A stretch of 64,000 nt of DNA. It comes from Nematostella vectensis (lineage: Eukaryota; Cnidaria; Anthozoa; Actiniaria; Edwardsiidae). The translations under genes and the position numbers were made by a program. The DNA is taken from the NCBI RefSeq assembly GCF_932526225.1, contig NC_064038.1, positions 7,315,070 through 7,379,069 of the forward strand, in the 5' to 3' direction. Below are positions 1-14,865 of the stretch, piece by piece (positions within the stretch are counted from its first letter, which is position 1; every line of letters starts with the position of its first letter). The notes under the pieces were generated by a model. It was not told the origin of the DNA. It searched no databases and saw nothing but the letters and a program-made list of their open reading frames with translations.

Positions 1-45
1 GCCTGTATTATACACAACATTTAATTTATCTAAAAAATATTTTGA

Positions 46-127
46 CGACGAGGATGGGATTCGAACCCACGTGTGCAGAGCACATTGGATTAGCAGTCCA
101 ACGCCTTAACCATTCGGCCACCTCGTC
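46..127 (-). tRNA. trnS-GCU: tRNA-Ser (GCT), first unit in the window
   Basis: 82 nt, intact acceptor stem, A and B boxes, anticodon GCT. One D-arm base differs from the array consensus (cattcgg instead of cactcgg on the plus strand). Confidence 0.85.
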
Positions 128-202
128 ATATCCATTTGATAGATTATCATAGATTATGCCTGTATTATACACAACATTTAATATATCTAAAAAATATTTT
201 GA

Positions 203-284
203 CGACGAGGATGGGATTCGAACCCACGCGTGCAGAGCACATTGGATTAGCAGTCCAACGCCTTAACCACTCGGCCACCTCGTC
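203..284 (-). tRNA. trnS-GCU: tRNA-Ser (GCT), consensus copy
   Basis: 82 nt and matches the array consensus throughout: GACGAGG acceptor stem, GCT anticodon, long variable arm, GGTTCGAATCC B box. Confidence 0.9.
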
Positions 285-361
285 ATATCCATTTGATAGC
301 TTATAATATATTATGCCTGTATATACACAGAAATTAAAAAAAGATGAAAAAAATATTTTGA

Positions 362-443
362 CGACGAGGATGGGGTTCGAACCCACGCGTGCAGAGCACA
401 TTGGATTAGCAGTCCAACGCCTTAACCACTCGGCCACCTCTTC
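362..443 (-). tRNA. trnS-GCU: tRNA-Ser (GCT) copy with acceptor-stem mismatch
   Basis: 82 nt. The 5' acceptor strand reads GAAGAGG instead of GACGAGG, so one stem pair is lost; the B box is intact. May be a weak or inactive copy. Confidence 0.7.
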
Positions 444-518
444 ATATCCATTTGACAGATTATCATAGATTATGCCCGTATTATACACAACATTTAAAAG
501 ATCTAAAAAAAAATTTGA

Positions 519-600
519 CGGCGAGGATGGGATTCGAACCCACGCGTGCAGAGCACATTGGATTAGCAGTCCAACGCCTTAACCACTGGGCCACCTCGTC
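519..600 (-). tRNA. trnS-GCU: tRNA-Ser (GCT) copy with two changes
   Basis: 82 nt. The 3' acceptor strand reads CCTCGCC and the A-box region is changed (cactggg on the plus strand). Anticodon GCT and B box are kept. Confidence 0.65.
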
Positions 601-673
601 ATATCCATTTGATAGCTTATAATATATAATGTCTGTATATACACAAAATTTAAAACTTTTAAAAATGTTTTGA

Positions 674-772
674 CGACGAGGATGGTTTGAATCCCAGGAT
701 GGGATTCGAACCAAGGCGTGCAGATAAGATGGGATTAGCAGTCCAACGCCTTAACCACTCAGCCACCTCGTC
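674..772 (-). pseudogene. tRNA-Ser pseudogene of the 99-nt variant class
   Basis: Example of the second unit class. It is 99 nt, 17 nt longer than a normal copy, because the T-arm segment is partly duplicated (two B-box-like stretches in a row, one with TTTGAATCC on the plus strand). The variable arm is also altered. The extra arm should prevent a normal tRNA fold. About 20 units share this form and a distinctive spacer. Confidence 0.75.
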
Positions 773-847
773 ATATCCATTTGATAGATTATAATAGATT
801 ATGCCTGTATTATACACAACATTTAAAAGATCTAAAAAATATTTTGA

Positions 848-929
848 CGACGAGGATGGGATTCGAACCCACGTGTGCAGAGCACATTGGATTAGCAGTC
901 CAACGCCTTAACCACTCGGCCACCTCGTC
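848..929 (-). tRNA. trnS-GCU: tRNA-Ser (GCT)
   Basis: 82 nt, intact stems, GCT anticodon and promoter boxes. One variable-arm base differs (cgtgtgc form). Confidence 0.85.
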
Positions 930-1002
930 ATATCCATTTGATAGCTTATAATATATAATGTCTGTATATACACAAAATTTAAAACTTTTAAAAAAGTTTT
1001 GA

Positions 1003-1084
1003 CGACGAGGATGGGATTCGAACCCACGCGTGCAGAGCACATTGGATTAGCAGTCCAACGCCTTAACCACTCGGCCATCTCGTC
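1003..1084 (-). tRNA. trnS-GCU: tRNA-Ser (GCT)
   Basis: 82 nt, GCT anticodon, intact B box; one base change beside the acceptor stem (tcggccatct on the plus strand). Confidence 0.75.
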
Positions 1085-1159
1085 ATATCCATTTGATAGA
1101 TTATCATAGATTATGCCTGTATTATACACAACATTTAATTTATCTAAAAAATATTTTGA

Positions 1160-1241
1160 CGACGAGGATGGGATTCGAACCCACGTGTGCAGAGCACATT
1201 GGATTAGCAGTCCAACGCCTTAACCACTCGGCCACCTCGTC
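1160..1241 (-). tRNA. trnS-GCU: tRNA-Ser (GCT)
   Basis: 82 nt, intact acceptor stem, A box, GCT anticodon and B box. Confidence 0.85.
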
Positions 1242-1316
1242 ATATCCATTTGATAGATTATCATAGATTATGCCTGTATTATACACAACATTTAATTTAT
1301 CTAAAAAATATTTTGA

Positions 1317-1398
1317 CGACGAGGATGGGATTCGAACCCACGGGTGCAGAGCACATTGGATTAGCAGTCCAACGCCTTAACCACTCGGCCACCTCGTC
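1317..1398 (-). tRNA. trnS-GCU: tRNA-Ser (GCT)
   Basis: 82 nt, intact stems and boxes, with one variable-arm change (cgggtgc on the plus strand). Confidence 0.85.
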
Positions 1399-1474
1399 AT
1401 ATCCATTTGATAGATTATAATAGATTATGCCTGTATTATACACAGCATTTAAAAGATCTAAAAAAATATTTTGA

Positions 1475-1556
1475 CGACGAGGATGGGATTCGGACCCACG
1501 CGTGCAGAGCACATTGGATTAGCAGTCCAACGCCTTAACCACTCGGCCACCTCATC
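1475..1556 (-). tRNA. trnS-GCU: tRNA-Ser (GCT) copy with B-box change
   Basis: 82 nt. The B box reads GGTCCGAATCC rather than GGTTCGAATCC, and an acceptor-stem base differs (ctcatca on the plus strand). Possibly a decayed copy; the same form recurs near 2760 through a block duplication. Confidence 0.6.
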
Positions 1557-4500
1557 ATATCCATTTGATAGATTATCATAGATTATGCCTGTATTATACA
1601 CAACATTTAATTTATCTGAAAAATATTTTGAGGACGAGGATGGGATTCGAACCCACGCGTGCAGAGCACATTGGATTAGCAGTCCAACGCCTTAACCACT
1701 CGGCCACCTCGTCATATCCATTTGATAGATTATAACAGATTATGTCTGTATTATATACAACATTTAAAAGATCTAAAAAGATATTTTGACGACGAGGATG
1801 GGATTCAAACCCACGCGTGCAGAGCATATTGGATTAGCAGTCCAACGCCTTAACCACTCGCCCACCTCGTCATATCCATTTGATAGCTTATAATATATTA
1901 TGTCTGTATATACACAGAATTTAAAACTTTTAAAAATGTTTTGACGACGAGGATGGTTTGAATCCCAGGATGGGATTCGAACCAACGCGTGCAGACCAAT
2001 GGGATTAGCAGTCCAAGGCCTTAACCACTCGGCCACCTCGTCATATCCATTTTATAGATTATCATAGATTATGCCTGTATTATACACAACATTTAATTGA
2101 TCTAAAAATATATTTTGACGACGAGGATGGGATTCGAACCCACGCGTGCAGAGCACATTGGATTAGCAGTCCAACGCCTTAACCACTCGGCCACCTAGTC
2201 ATATCCATTTTATAGATTATAATAGATTATGCCTGTATTATACACAGCATTTAAAAGATCTAAAAAATATTTTGACGACGAGGATGGGATTCGAACCCAC
2301 GCGTGCAGAGCACATTGGATTAGCAGTCCAACGCCTTAACCACTCGCCCTAATCGTCATATTTATTTGATAGCTTATAATATATTATGTCTGTATATACA
2401 CAGAATTTAAAACTTTTAAAAATGTTTTGACAACGAGGATGGTTTGAATCCCAGGATGGGATTCGAACCAACGCGTGCAGACCAGATGGGATTAGCAGTC
2501 CAACGCCTTAACCACTCGGCCACCTCGTCATATCCATTTGATAGATTATAATAGATTATGCCTGTATTATACACAACATTTAATTTATCTTAAAAAATAC
2601 TTTGACGACGAGGATGGGATTCGAACCCACGCGTGCAGAGCACATTGGATTAGCAGTCCAACGCCTTAACCACTCGGCCACCTCGTCATATCCATTTGAT
2701 AGATTATAATAGATTATGCCTGTATTATACACAACATTTAATTTATCTAAAAAATATTTTGACGACGAGGATGGGATTCGGACCCACGCGTGCAGAGCAC
2801 ATTGGATTAGCAGTCCAACGCCTTAACCACTCGGCCACCTCATCATATCCATTTGATAGATTATCATAGATTATGCCTGTATTATACACAACATTTAATT
2901 TATCTGAAAAATATTTTGAGGACGAGGATGGGATTCGAACCCACGCGTGCAGAGCACATTGGATTAGCAGTCCAACGCCTTAACCACTCGGCCACCTCGT
3001 CATATCCATTTGATAGATTATAACAGATTATGTCTGTATTATATACAACATTTAAAAGATCTAAAAAGATATTTTGACGACGAGGATGGGATTCAAACCC
3101 ACGCGTGCAGAGCATATTGGATTAGCAGTCCAACGCCTTAACCACTCGCCCACCTCGTCATATCCATTTGATAGCTTATAATATATTATGTCTGTATATA
3201 CACAGAATTTAAAACTTTTAAAAATGTTTTGACGACGAGGATGGTTTGAATCCCAGGATGGGATTCGAACCAACGCGTGCAGACCAATGGGATTAGCAGT
3301 CCAAGGCCTTAACCACTCGGCCACCTCGTCATATCCATTTTATAGATTATCATAGATTATGCCTGTATTATACACAACATTTAATTGATCTAAAAATATA
3401 TTTTGACGACGAGGATGGGATTCGAACCCACGCGTGCAGAGCACATTGGATTAGCAGTCCAACGCCTTAACCACTCGGCCACCTAGTCATATCCATTTTA
3501 TAGATTATAATAGATTATGCCTGTATTATACACAGCATTTAAAAGATCTAAAAAATATTTTGACGACGAGGATGGGATTCGAACCCACGCGTGCAGAGCA
3601 CATTGGATTAGCAGTCCAACGCCTTAACCACTCGCCCTAATCGTCATATTTATTTGATAGCTTATAATATATTATGTCTGTATATACACAGAATTTAAAC
3701 CTTTTAAAAATGTTTTGACAACGAGGATGGTTTGAATCCCAGGATGGGATTCGAACCAACGCGTGCAGACCAGATGGGATTAGCAGTCCAACGCCTTAAC
3801 CACTCGGCCACCTCGTCATATCCATTTGATAGATTATAATAGATTATGCCTGTATTATACACAACATTTAATTTATCTTAAAAAATACTTTGACGACGAG
3901 GATGGGATTCGAACCCACGCGTGCAGAGCACATTGGATTAGCAGTCCAACGCCTTAACCACTCGGCCACCTCGTCATATCCATTTGATAGATTATCATAG
4001 ATTATGCCTGTATTATACACAACATTTAATTTATCAAAAAAAATATTTTGACGACGAGGATGGGATTCGAACCCACGCGTGCAGAGCACATTGGATTAGC
4101 AGTCCAACGCCTTAACCACTCGCCCACCTCGTCATATCCATTTGATAGCTTATAATATATTATGTCTGTATATACACAGAATTTAAAACTTTTAAAAATG
4201 TTTTGACGACGAGGATGGTTTGAATCCCAGGATGGGATTCGAACCAAGGCGTGCAGACCAGATGGGATTAGCAGTCCAACGCCTTAACCACTCAGCCACC
4301 TCGTCATATCCATTTGATAGATTATAATAGATTATGCCTGTATTATACACAACATTTAAAAGATCTAAAAAATATTTTGACGACGAGGATGGGATTCGAA
4401 CCCACGCGTGCAGAGCACATTGGATTAGCAGTCCAACGCCTTAACCACTCGGCCACCTCGTCATATCCATTTCATAGATTATCATAGATTATGCCTGTAT

Positions 4501-7500
4501 TATACACAACATTTAAAAGATCTAAAAATATATTTTGACGACGAGGATGGGATTCGAACCCACGCGTGCAGAACACATTGGATTAGCAGTCCAACGCCTT
4601 AACCACTCGGCCACCTCGTCATATCCATTTGATAGATTATAATAGGTTATGCCTGTATTATACACAGCATTTAAAAGATCTAAAAAATATTTTGACGACG
4701 AGGATGGGAGTCGAACCCACGCGTGCAGAGCACATTGGATTAGCAGTCCAACGCCTTAACCACTCGGCCACCTCGTCATATCCATTTGATAGATTATTAT
4801 AGATTATGCCTGTATTATACACAACATTTAATTGATCTAAAAATATATTTTGACGACGAGGATGGGATTCGAACCCACTCGTGCAGAGCACATTGGATTA
4901 GCAGTCCAACGCCTTAACCACTCGCCCTCTTCGTCATATCCATTTGATAGCTTATAATATATTATGTCTGTATATACACAGAATTTAAAACTTTTTAAAA
5001 TGTTTTGACGACGAGGATGGTTTGAATCCCAGGATGGGATTCGAACCAACGCGTGCAGACCAGATGGGATTAGCAGTCCAACGTCTTAACCACTCGGCCA
5101 CCTAGTCATATCCATTTGATAGATTATCATAGATTATGCCTGTATTATACACAACATTTAATTGATCTAAAAATATATTTTGACGACGAGGATGGGATTC
5201 GAACCCACGCGTGCAGAGCACATTGGATTAGCAGTCCAACGCCTTAACCACTCGCTCACCTCGTCATATCCATTTGATAGATTATAATAGATTATGCCTG
5301 TATTATACACAACATTTAAAAGATCTAAAAAATATTTTGACGACGAGGATGGGATTCGAACCCACGTGTGCAGAGCACATTGGATTAGCAGTCCAACGCC
5401 TTAACCACTCGGCCACCTCGTCATATCCATTTGATAGATTATCATAGATTATGCCTGTATTATACACAACATTTAATTTATCTAAAAAATATTTTGACGA
5501 CGAGGATGGGATTCGAACCCACGCGTGCAGAGCACATTGGATTAGCAGTCCAACGCCTTAACCACTCGGCCACCTCGTCATATCCATTTGATAGCTTATA
5601 ATATATTATGCCTGTATATACACAGAATTTAAAAGATGAAAAAAATATTTTGACGACGAGGATGGGGTTCGAACCCACGCGTGCAGAGCACATTGGATTA
5701 GCAGTCCAACGCCTTAACCACTCGGCCACCTCTTCATATCCATTTGACAGATTATCATAGATTATGCCCGTTTAATACACAACATTTAAAAGATCTAAAA
5801 AAAATTTTGACGGCGAGGATGGGATTCGAACCCACGCGTGCAGAGCACATTGGATTAGCAGTCCAACGCTTTAACCACTCGGCCACCTAGTCATATCCAT
5901 TTAATTGATTATCATAGATTATGCCTGTATTATACACAACATTTAATTGATCTAAAAAATATTTTGACGACGAGGATGGGATTCGAACCCACGCGTGCAG
6001 AGCACATTGGATTAGCAGTCCAACGCCTTAACCACTCGGCCACCTCTTCATATCCATTTGACAGATTATCATAGATTATGCCCGTATTATACACAACATT
6101 TAAAAGATCTAAAAAAAATTTTGACGGCGAGGATGGGATTCGAACCCACGCGTGCAGAGCAGATTGGATTAGCAGTCCAACGCCTTAACCACTCGGCCAC
6201 CTCGTCATATCCATTTCATAGATTATCATAGATTATGCCTGTATTATACACAACATTTAAAAGATCTAAAAATATATTTTGACGACGAGGATGGGATTCG
6301 AACCCACGCGTGCAGAACACATTGGATTAGCAGTCCAACGCCTTAACCACTCGGCCACCTCGTCATATCCATTTGATAGATTATAATAGATTATGCCTGT
6401 ATTATACACAGCATGTAAAAGATCTAAAAAATATTTTGACGACGAGGATGGGATTCGAACCCACGCATGCAGAGCACATTGGATTAGCAGTCCAACGCCT
6501 TAACCACTCGGCCACCTCGTCATATCCATTTGATAGATTATTATAGATTATGCCTGTATTATACACAACATTTAATTGATCTAAAAATATATTTTGACGA
6601 TGAGGATGGGATTCGAACCCACTCGTGCAGAGCACATTGGATTAGCAGTCCAACGCCTTAACCACTCGCCCTCTTCGTCATATCCATTTGATAGCTTATA
6701 ATATATTATGTCTGTATATACACAGAATTTAAAACTTTTAAAAATGTTTTGACGACGAGGATGGTTTGAATCCCAGGATGGGATTCGAACCAACGCGTGC
6801 AGACCAGATGGGATTAGCAGTCCAACGTCTTAACCACTCGGCCACCTAGTCATATCCATTTGATAGATTATCATAGATTATGCCTGTATTATACACAACA
6901 TTTAATTGATCTAAAAATATATTTTGACGACGAGGATGGGATTCGAACCCACGCGTGCAGAGCACATTGGATTAGCAGTCCAACGCCTTAACCACTCGCT
7001 CACCTCGTCATATTCATTTGATAGATTATAATAGATTATGCCTGTATTATACACAACATTTAAAAGATCTAAAAAAATATTTTGACGACGAGGATGGGAT
7101 TCGAACAGACGCGTGCAGAGCACATTGGATTAGCAGTCCAACGCTTTAACCACTCGGCCACCTAGTCATATCCATTTAATTGATTATCATAGATTATGCC
7201 TGTATTATACACAACATTTAATTGATCTAAAAAATATTTTGACGACGAGGATGGGATTCGAACCCACGCGTGCAGAGCACATTGGATTAGCAGTCCAACG
7301 CCTTAACCACTCGGCCACCTCGTCATATCCATTTGATAGCTTATAATATATTATGTCTGTATATACACAGAATTTAAAACTTCTAAAAATGTTTTGACGA
7401 CGAGGATGGTTTGAATCCCAGGATGGGATTCGAACCAACGCGTGCAGACCAGATGGGATTAGCAGTCCAACGTCTTAACCACTCGGCCACCTCGTCATAT

Positions 7501-7743
7501 CCATTTGATAGCTTATAATATATTATGTCTGTATATACACAGAATTTAAAACTTTTAAAAATGTTTTGACGACGAGGATGGTTTGAATCCCAGGATGGGA
7601 TTCGAACCAAGGCGTGCAGACCAGATGGGATTAGCAGTCCAACGCCTTGACCACTCGGCCACCTCGTCATATCCATTTGATAGATTATAATAGATTATGC
7701 CTGTATTATACACAACATTTAAAAGATCTAAAAAATATTTTGA

Positions 7744-8097
7744 CGACGAGGATGTCGCCCCATGACAGGTAATCCGGAATCCGGAATCCATGAAAAAATG
7801 AGATATGGTATCCGGAATCCATGAAAAAATGAGATATGGAATCCGGAATCCATGAAAAAATGAGATATGGAATCCGGAATCCATGAAAAAATGAGATATG
7901 GAATCCGGAATCCATGCTGCTGGAATCCGGAATCCACGAGAAAAAACCCACATGGAATCCGGAATCCACACACTAGGATCCGGAATCCAGAACCCTATTT
8001 GAGAACCTGTCATGGGGCGAAGGATGGGATTCGAACCCACGCGTGCAGAGCACATTGGATTAGCAGTCCAACGCCTTAACCACTCGGCCACCTCTTC
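7744..8097 (-). pseudogene. tRNA-Ser interrupted by a small inverted-repeat element
   Basis: A tRNA-Ser unit split in the T-arm by the element at 7755-8020. The same interrupted form recurs around 14855-15208 and 16746-17097, so one insertion was copied by block duplication. Confidence 0.85.
7755..8020. mobile_element. 266-bp TIR element inserted in a tRNA gene (copy 1)
   Basis: Perfect 16-bp terminal inverted repeats TCGCCCCATGACAGGT / ACCTGTCATGGGGCGA, flanked by a 6-bp target duplication AGGATG (7749-7754 and 8021-8026). The inside is a 31-bp minisatellite built on ATCCGGAATCCATG. No transposase is present; it is a non-autonomous DNA element (MITE). Superfamily not assigned. Confidence 0.85.
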
Positions 8098-11000
8098 ATA
8101 TCCATTTGACAGATTATCATAGATTATGCCCGTATTATACACAACATTTAAAAGATCTAAAAAAAATTTTGACGGCGAGGATGGGATTCGAACCCACGCG
8201 TGCAGAGCACATTGGATTAGCAGTCCAACGCCTTAACCACTCGGCCACCTCGTCATATCCATTTCATAGATTATCATAGATTATGCCTGTATTATACACA
8301 ACATTTAAAAGATCTAAAAATATATTTTGACGACGAGGATGGGATTCGAACCCACGCGTGCAGAACACATTGGATTAGCAGTCCAACGCCTTAACCACTC
8401 GGCCACCTCGTCATATCCATTTGATAGATTATAATAGATTATGCCTGTATTATACACAGCATTTAAAAGATCTAAAAAATATTTTGACGACGAGGATGGG
8501 ATTCGAACCAACGCGTGCAGACCAGATGGGATTAGCAGTCCAACGTCTTAACCACTCGGCCACCTAGTCATATCCATTTGATAGATTATCATAGATTATG
8601 CCTGTATTATACACAACATTTAATTGATCTAAAAATATATTTTGACGACGAGGATGGGATTCGAACCCACGCGTGCAGAGCACATTGGATTAGCAGTCCA
8701 ACGCCTTAACCACTCGGCCACCTCGTCATATCCATTTGATAGATTATAATAGATTATGCCTGTATCATACACAACATTTATCTAAAAAATATTTTGACGA
8801 CGAGGATGGGATTCGAACCCACGTGTGCAGAGCACATTGGATTAGCAGTCCAACGCCTTAACCACTCGGCCACCTCGTCATATCCATTTGATAGATTATA
8901 ATAGATTATGCCTGTATTATACACAACATTTAAAAGATCTAAAAAATATTTTGACGACGAGGATGGGATTCGAACCCACGTGTGCAGAGCACATTGGATT
9001 AGCAGTCCAACGCCTTAACCACTCGGCCACCTCGTCATATCCATTTGATAGATTATCATAGATTATGCCTGTATTATACACAACATTTAATTGATCTAAA
9101 AATATATTTTGACGACGAGGATGGGATTCGAACCCACTCGTGCAGAGCACATTGGATTAGCAGTCCAACGCCTTAACCACTAGCCCTCTTCGTCATATCC
9201 ATTTGATAGCTTATAATATATTATGTCTGTATATACACAGAATTTAAAACTTTTAAAAATGTTTTGACGACGAGGATGGTTTGAATCCCAGGATGGGATT
9301 CGAACCAACGCGTGCAGACCAGATGGGATTAGCAGTCCAACGTCTTAACCACTCGGCCACCTAGTCATATCCATTTGATAGATTATCATAGATTATGCCT
9401 GTATTATACACAACATTTAATTGATCTAAAAATATATTTTGACGACGAGGATGGGATTCGAACCCACGTGTGCAGAGCACATTGGATTAGCAGTCCAACG
9501 CCTTAACCACTCGGCCACCTCGTCATATCCATTTGATAGATTATAATAGATTATGCCTGTATCATACACAACATTTATCTAAAAAATATTTTGACGACGA
9601 GGATGGGATTCGAACCCACGTGTGCAGAGCACATTGGATTAGCAGTCCAACGCCTTAACCACTCGGCCACCTCGTCATATCCATTTAATAGATTATAACA
9701 GATTATGCCTGTATTATACACAACATTTAAAAGATCTAAAAAACATTTTGACGACGAGGATGGGATTCGAACCCACGTGTGCAGAGCACATTGGATTAGC
9801 AGTCCAACGTCTTAACCACTCGGCCACCTCGTCATATCCATTTGATAGATTATCATAGATTATGCCTGTATTATACACAACATTTAATTGATCTAAAAAT
9901 ATATTTTGACGACGAGGATGGGATTCGAACCCACTCGTGCAGAGCACATTGGATTAGCAGTCCAACGCCTTAACCACTCGCCCTCTTCGTCATATCCATT
10001 TGATAGCTTATAATATATTATGTCTGTATATACACAGAATTTAAAACTTTTAAAAATGTTTTGACGACGAGGATGGTTTGAATCCCAGGATGGGATTCGA
10101 ACCAACGCGTGCAGACCAGATGGGATTAGCAGTCCAACGTCTTAACCACTCGGCCACCTAGTCATATCCATTTGATAGATTATCATAGATTATGCCTGTA
10201 TTATACACAACATTTAATTGATCTAAAAATATATTTTGCCAATGAGGATGGGATTCGAACACATGCGTGCAGAGCACATTGGATTAGCAGTTCAACGCCT
10301 AAACCACTCGGCCACCTCGTCATGTCCATATCATAGATTATAATAGATTATGCCTGTATTATACACAACATTTATATAAAAAATATTTTGACGACGAGGA
10401 TGGGATTCGAACACACGCGTGCAGAGCACATTGGATTAGCAGTCCAACGCCTTAACCACTCGGCCACCTAGTCATGTCCATATCATAGATTATAATAGAT
10501 TATGCCTGTATCATACACAACATTTATCTAAAAAATATTTTGACGACGAGGATGGGATTCGAACCCACGTGTGCAGAGCACATTGGATTAGCAGTCCAAC
10601 GCCTTAACAACTCGGCCACCTCGTCATATCCATTTGATAGATTATAATAGATTATGCCTGTATTATACACAACATTTAAAAGATCTAAAAAATATTTTGA
10701 CGACGAGGATGGGATTCGAACCCACGTGTGCAGAGCACATTGGATTAGCAGTCCAACGCCTTAACCACTCGGCCACCTCGTCATATCCATTTGATAGATT
10801 ATCATAGATTATGCCTGTATTATACACAACATTTAATTGATCTAAAAATATATTTTGACGACGAGGATGGGATTCGAACCCACTCGTGCAGAGCACATTG
10901 GATTAGCAGTCCAACGCCTTAACCACTCGCCCTCTTCGTCATATCCATTTGATAGCTTATAATATATTATGTCTGTATATACACAGAATTTAAAACTTTT

Positions 11001-14000
11001 TAAAATGTTTTGACGACGAGGATGGTTTGAATCCCAGGATGGGATTCGAACCAACGCGTGCAGACCAGATGGGATTAGCAGTCCAACGTCTTAACCACTC
11101 GGCCACCTAGTCATATCCATTTGATAGATTATCATAGATTATGCCTGTATTATACACAACATTTAATTGATCTAAAAATATATTTTGCCAATGAGGATGG
11201 GATTCGAACACATGCGTGCAGAGCACATTGGATTAGCAGTTCAACGCCTAAACCACTCGGCCACCTCGTCATGTCCATATCATAGATTATAATAGATTAT
11301 GCCTGTATTATACACAACATTTATATAAAAAATATTTTGACGACGAGGATGGGATTCGAACACACGCGTGCAGAGCACATTGGATTAGCAGTCCAACGCC
11401 TTAACCACTCGGCCACCTAGTCATGTCCATATCATAGATTATAATAGATTATGCCTGTATCATACACAACATTTATCTAAAAAATATTTTGACGACGAGG
11501 ATGGGATTCGAACCCACGTGTGCAGAGCACATTGGATTAGCAGTCCAGCGCCTTAACAACTCGGCCACCTCGTCATATCCATTTGATAGATTATAATAGA
11601 TTATGCCTGTATTATACACAACATTTAAAAGATCTAAAAAATATTTTGACGACGAGGATGGGATTCGAACCCACGTGTGCAGAGCACATTGGATTAGCAG
11701 TCCAACGCCTTAACCACTCGGCCACCTCGTCATATCCATTTGATAGATTATAATAGATTATGCCTGTATTATACACAACATTTAAAAGATCTAAAAAATA
11801 TTTTGACGACGAGGATGGGATTCGAACCCACGTGTGCAGAGCACATTGGATTAGCAGTCCAACGCCTTAACCACTCGGCCACCTCGTCATATCCATTTGA
11901 TAGATTATCATAGATTATGCCTGTATTATACACAACATTTAATTGATCTAAAAATATATTTTGACGACGAGGATGGGATTCGAACCCACTCGTGCAGAGC
12001 ACATTGGATTAGCAGTCCAACGCCTTAACCACTCGCCCTCTTCGTCATATCCATTTGATAGCTTATAATATATTATGTCTGTATATACACAGAATTTAAA
12101 ACTTTTAAAAATGTTTTGACGACGAGGATGGTTTGAATCCCAGGATGGGATTCGAACCAACGCGTGCAGACCAGATGGGATTAGCAGTCCAACGTCTTAA
12201 CCACTCGGCCACCTAGTCATATCCATTTGATAGATTATCATAGATTATGCCTGTATTATACACAACATTTAATTGATCTAAAAATATATTTTGACGACGA
12301 GGATGGGATTCGAACCCACGCGTGCAGAGCACATTGGATTAGCAGTCCAACGCCTTAACCACTCGCTCACCTCGTCATATCCATTTGATAGATTATAATA
12401 GATTATGCCTGTATTATACACAACATTTAAAAGATCTAAAAAATATTTTGACGACGAGGATGGGATTCGAACCCACGTGTGCAGAGCACATTGGATTAGC
12501 AGTCCAACGCCTTAACCACTCGGCCACCTCGTCATATCCATTTGATAGATTATCATAGATTATGCCTGTATTATACACAACATTTAATTTATCTAAAAAA
12601 TATTTTGACGACGAGGATGGGATTCGAACCCACGCGTGCAGAGCACATTGGATTAGCAGTCCAACGCCTTAACCACTCGGCCACCTCGTCATATCCATTT
12701 GATAGCTTATAATATATTATGCCTGTATATACACAGAATTTAAAAGATGAAAAAAATATTTTGACGACGAGGATGGGGTTCGAACCCACGCGTGCAGAGC
12801 ACATTGGATTAGCAGTCCAACGCCTTAACCACTCGGCCACCTCTTCATATCCATTTGACAGATTATCATAGATTATGCCCGTATTATACACAACATTTAA
12901 AAGATCTAAAAAAAATTTTGACGGCGAGGATGGGATTCGAACCCACGCGTGCAGAGCACATTGGATTAGCAGTCCAACGCTTTAACCACTCGGCCACCTA
13001 GTCATATCCATTTAATTGATTATCATAGATTATGCCTGTATTATACACAACATTTAATTGATCTAAAAAATATTTTGACGACGAGGATGGGATTCGAACC
13101 CACGCGTGCAGAGCACATTGGATTAGCAGTCCAACGCCTTAACCACTCGGCCACCTCTTCATATCCATTTGACAGATTATCATAGATTATGCCCGTATTA
13201 TACACAACAATTAAAAGATCTAAAAAAAATTTTGACGGCGAGGATGGGATTCGAACCCACGCGTGCAGAGCACATTGGATTAGCAGTCCAACGCCTTAAC
13301 CACTCGGCCACCTCGTCATATCCATTTCATAGATTATCATAGATTATGCCTGTATTATACACAACATTTAAAAGATCTAAAAATATATTTTGACGACGAG
13401 GATGGGATTCGAACCCACGCGTGCAGAACACATTGGATTAGCAGTCCAACGCCTTAACCACTCGGCCACCTCGTCATATCCATTTGATAGATTATAATAG
13501 ATTATGCCTGTATTATACACAGCATTTAAAAGATCTAAAAAATATTTTGACGACGAGGATGGGATTCGAACCCACGCGTGCAGAGCACATTGGATTAGCA
13601 GTCCAACGCCTTAACCACTCGGCCACCTCGTCATATCCATTTGATAGATTATTATAGATTATGCCTGTATTATACACAACATTTAATTGATCTAAAAATA
13701 TATTTTGACGATGAGGATGGGATTCGAACCCACTCGTGCAGAGGACATTGGATTAGCAGTCCAACGCCTTAACCACTCGCCCTCTTCGTCATATCCATTT
13801 GATAGCTTATAATATATTATGTCTGTATATACACAGAATTTAAAACTTTTAAAAATGTTTTGACGACGAGGATGGTTTGAATCCCAGGATGGGATTCGAA
13901 CCAACGCGTGCAGACCAGATGGGATTAGCAGTCCAACGTCTTAACCACTCGGCCACCTAGTCATATCCATTTGATAGATTATCATAGATTATGCCTGTAT

Positions 14001-14865
14001 TATACACAACATTTAATTGATCTAAAAATATATTTTGACGACGAGGATGGGATTCGAACCCACGCGTGCAGAGCACATTGGATTAGCAGTCCAACGCCTT
14101 AACCACTCGCTCACCTCGTCATATCCATTTGATAGATTATAATAGATTATGCCTGTATTATACACAACATTTAAAAGATCTAAAAAAATATTTTGACGAC
14201 GAAGATGGGATTCGAACAGACGCGTGCAGAGCACATTGGATTAGCAGTCCAACGCTTTAACCACTCGGCCACCTAGTCATATCCATTTAATTGATTATCA
14301 TAGATTATGCCTGTATTATACACAACATTTAATTGATCTAAAAAATATTTTGACGACGAGGATGGGATTCGAACCCACGCGTGCAGAGCACATTGGATTA
14401 GCAGTCCAACGCCTTAACCACTCGGCCACCTCGTCATATCCATTTGATAGCTTATAATATATTATGTCTGTATATACACAGAATTTAAAACTTCTAAAAA
14501 TGTTTTGACGACGAGGATGGTTTGAATCCCAGGATGGGATTCGAACCAACGCGTGCAGACCAGATGGGATTAGCAGTCCAACGTCTTAACCACTCGGCCA
14601 CCTCGTCATATCCATTTGATAGCTTATAATATATTATGTCTGTATATACACAGAATTTAAAACTTTTAAAAATGTTTTGACGACGAGGATGGTTTGAATC
14701 CCAGGATGGGATTCGAACCAAGGCGTGCAGACCAGATGGGATTAGCAGTCCAACGCCTTAACCACTCGGCCACCTCGTCATATCCATTTGATAGATTATA
14801 ATAGATTATGCCTGTATTATACACAACATTTAAAAGATCTAAAAAATATTTTGACGACGAGGATG

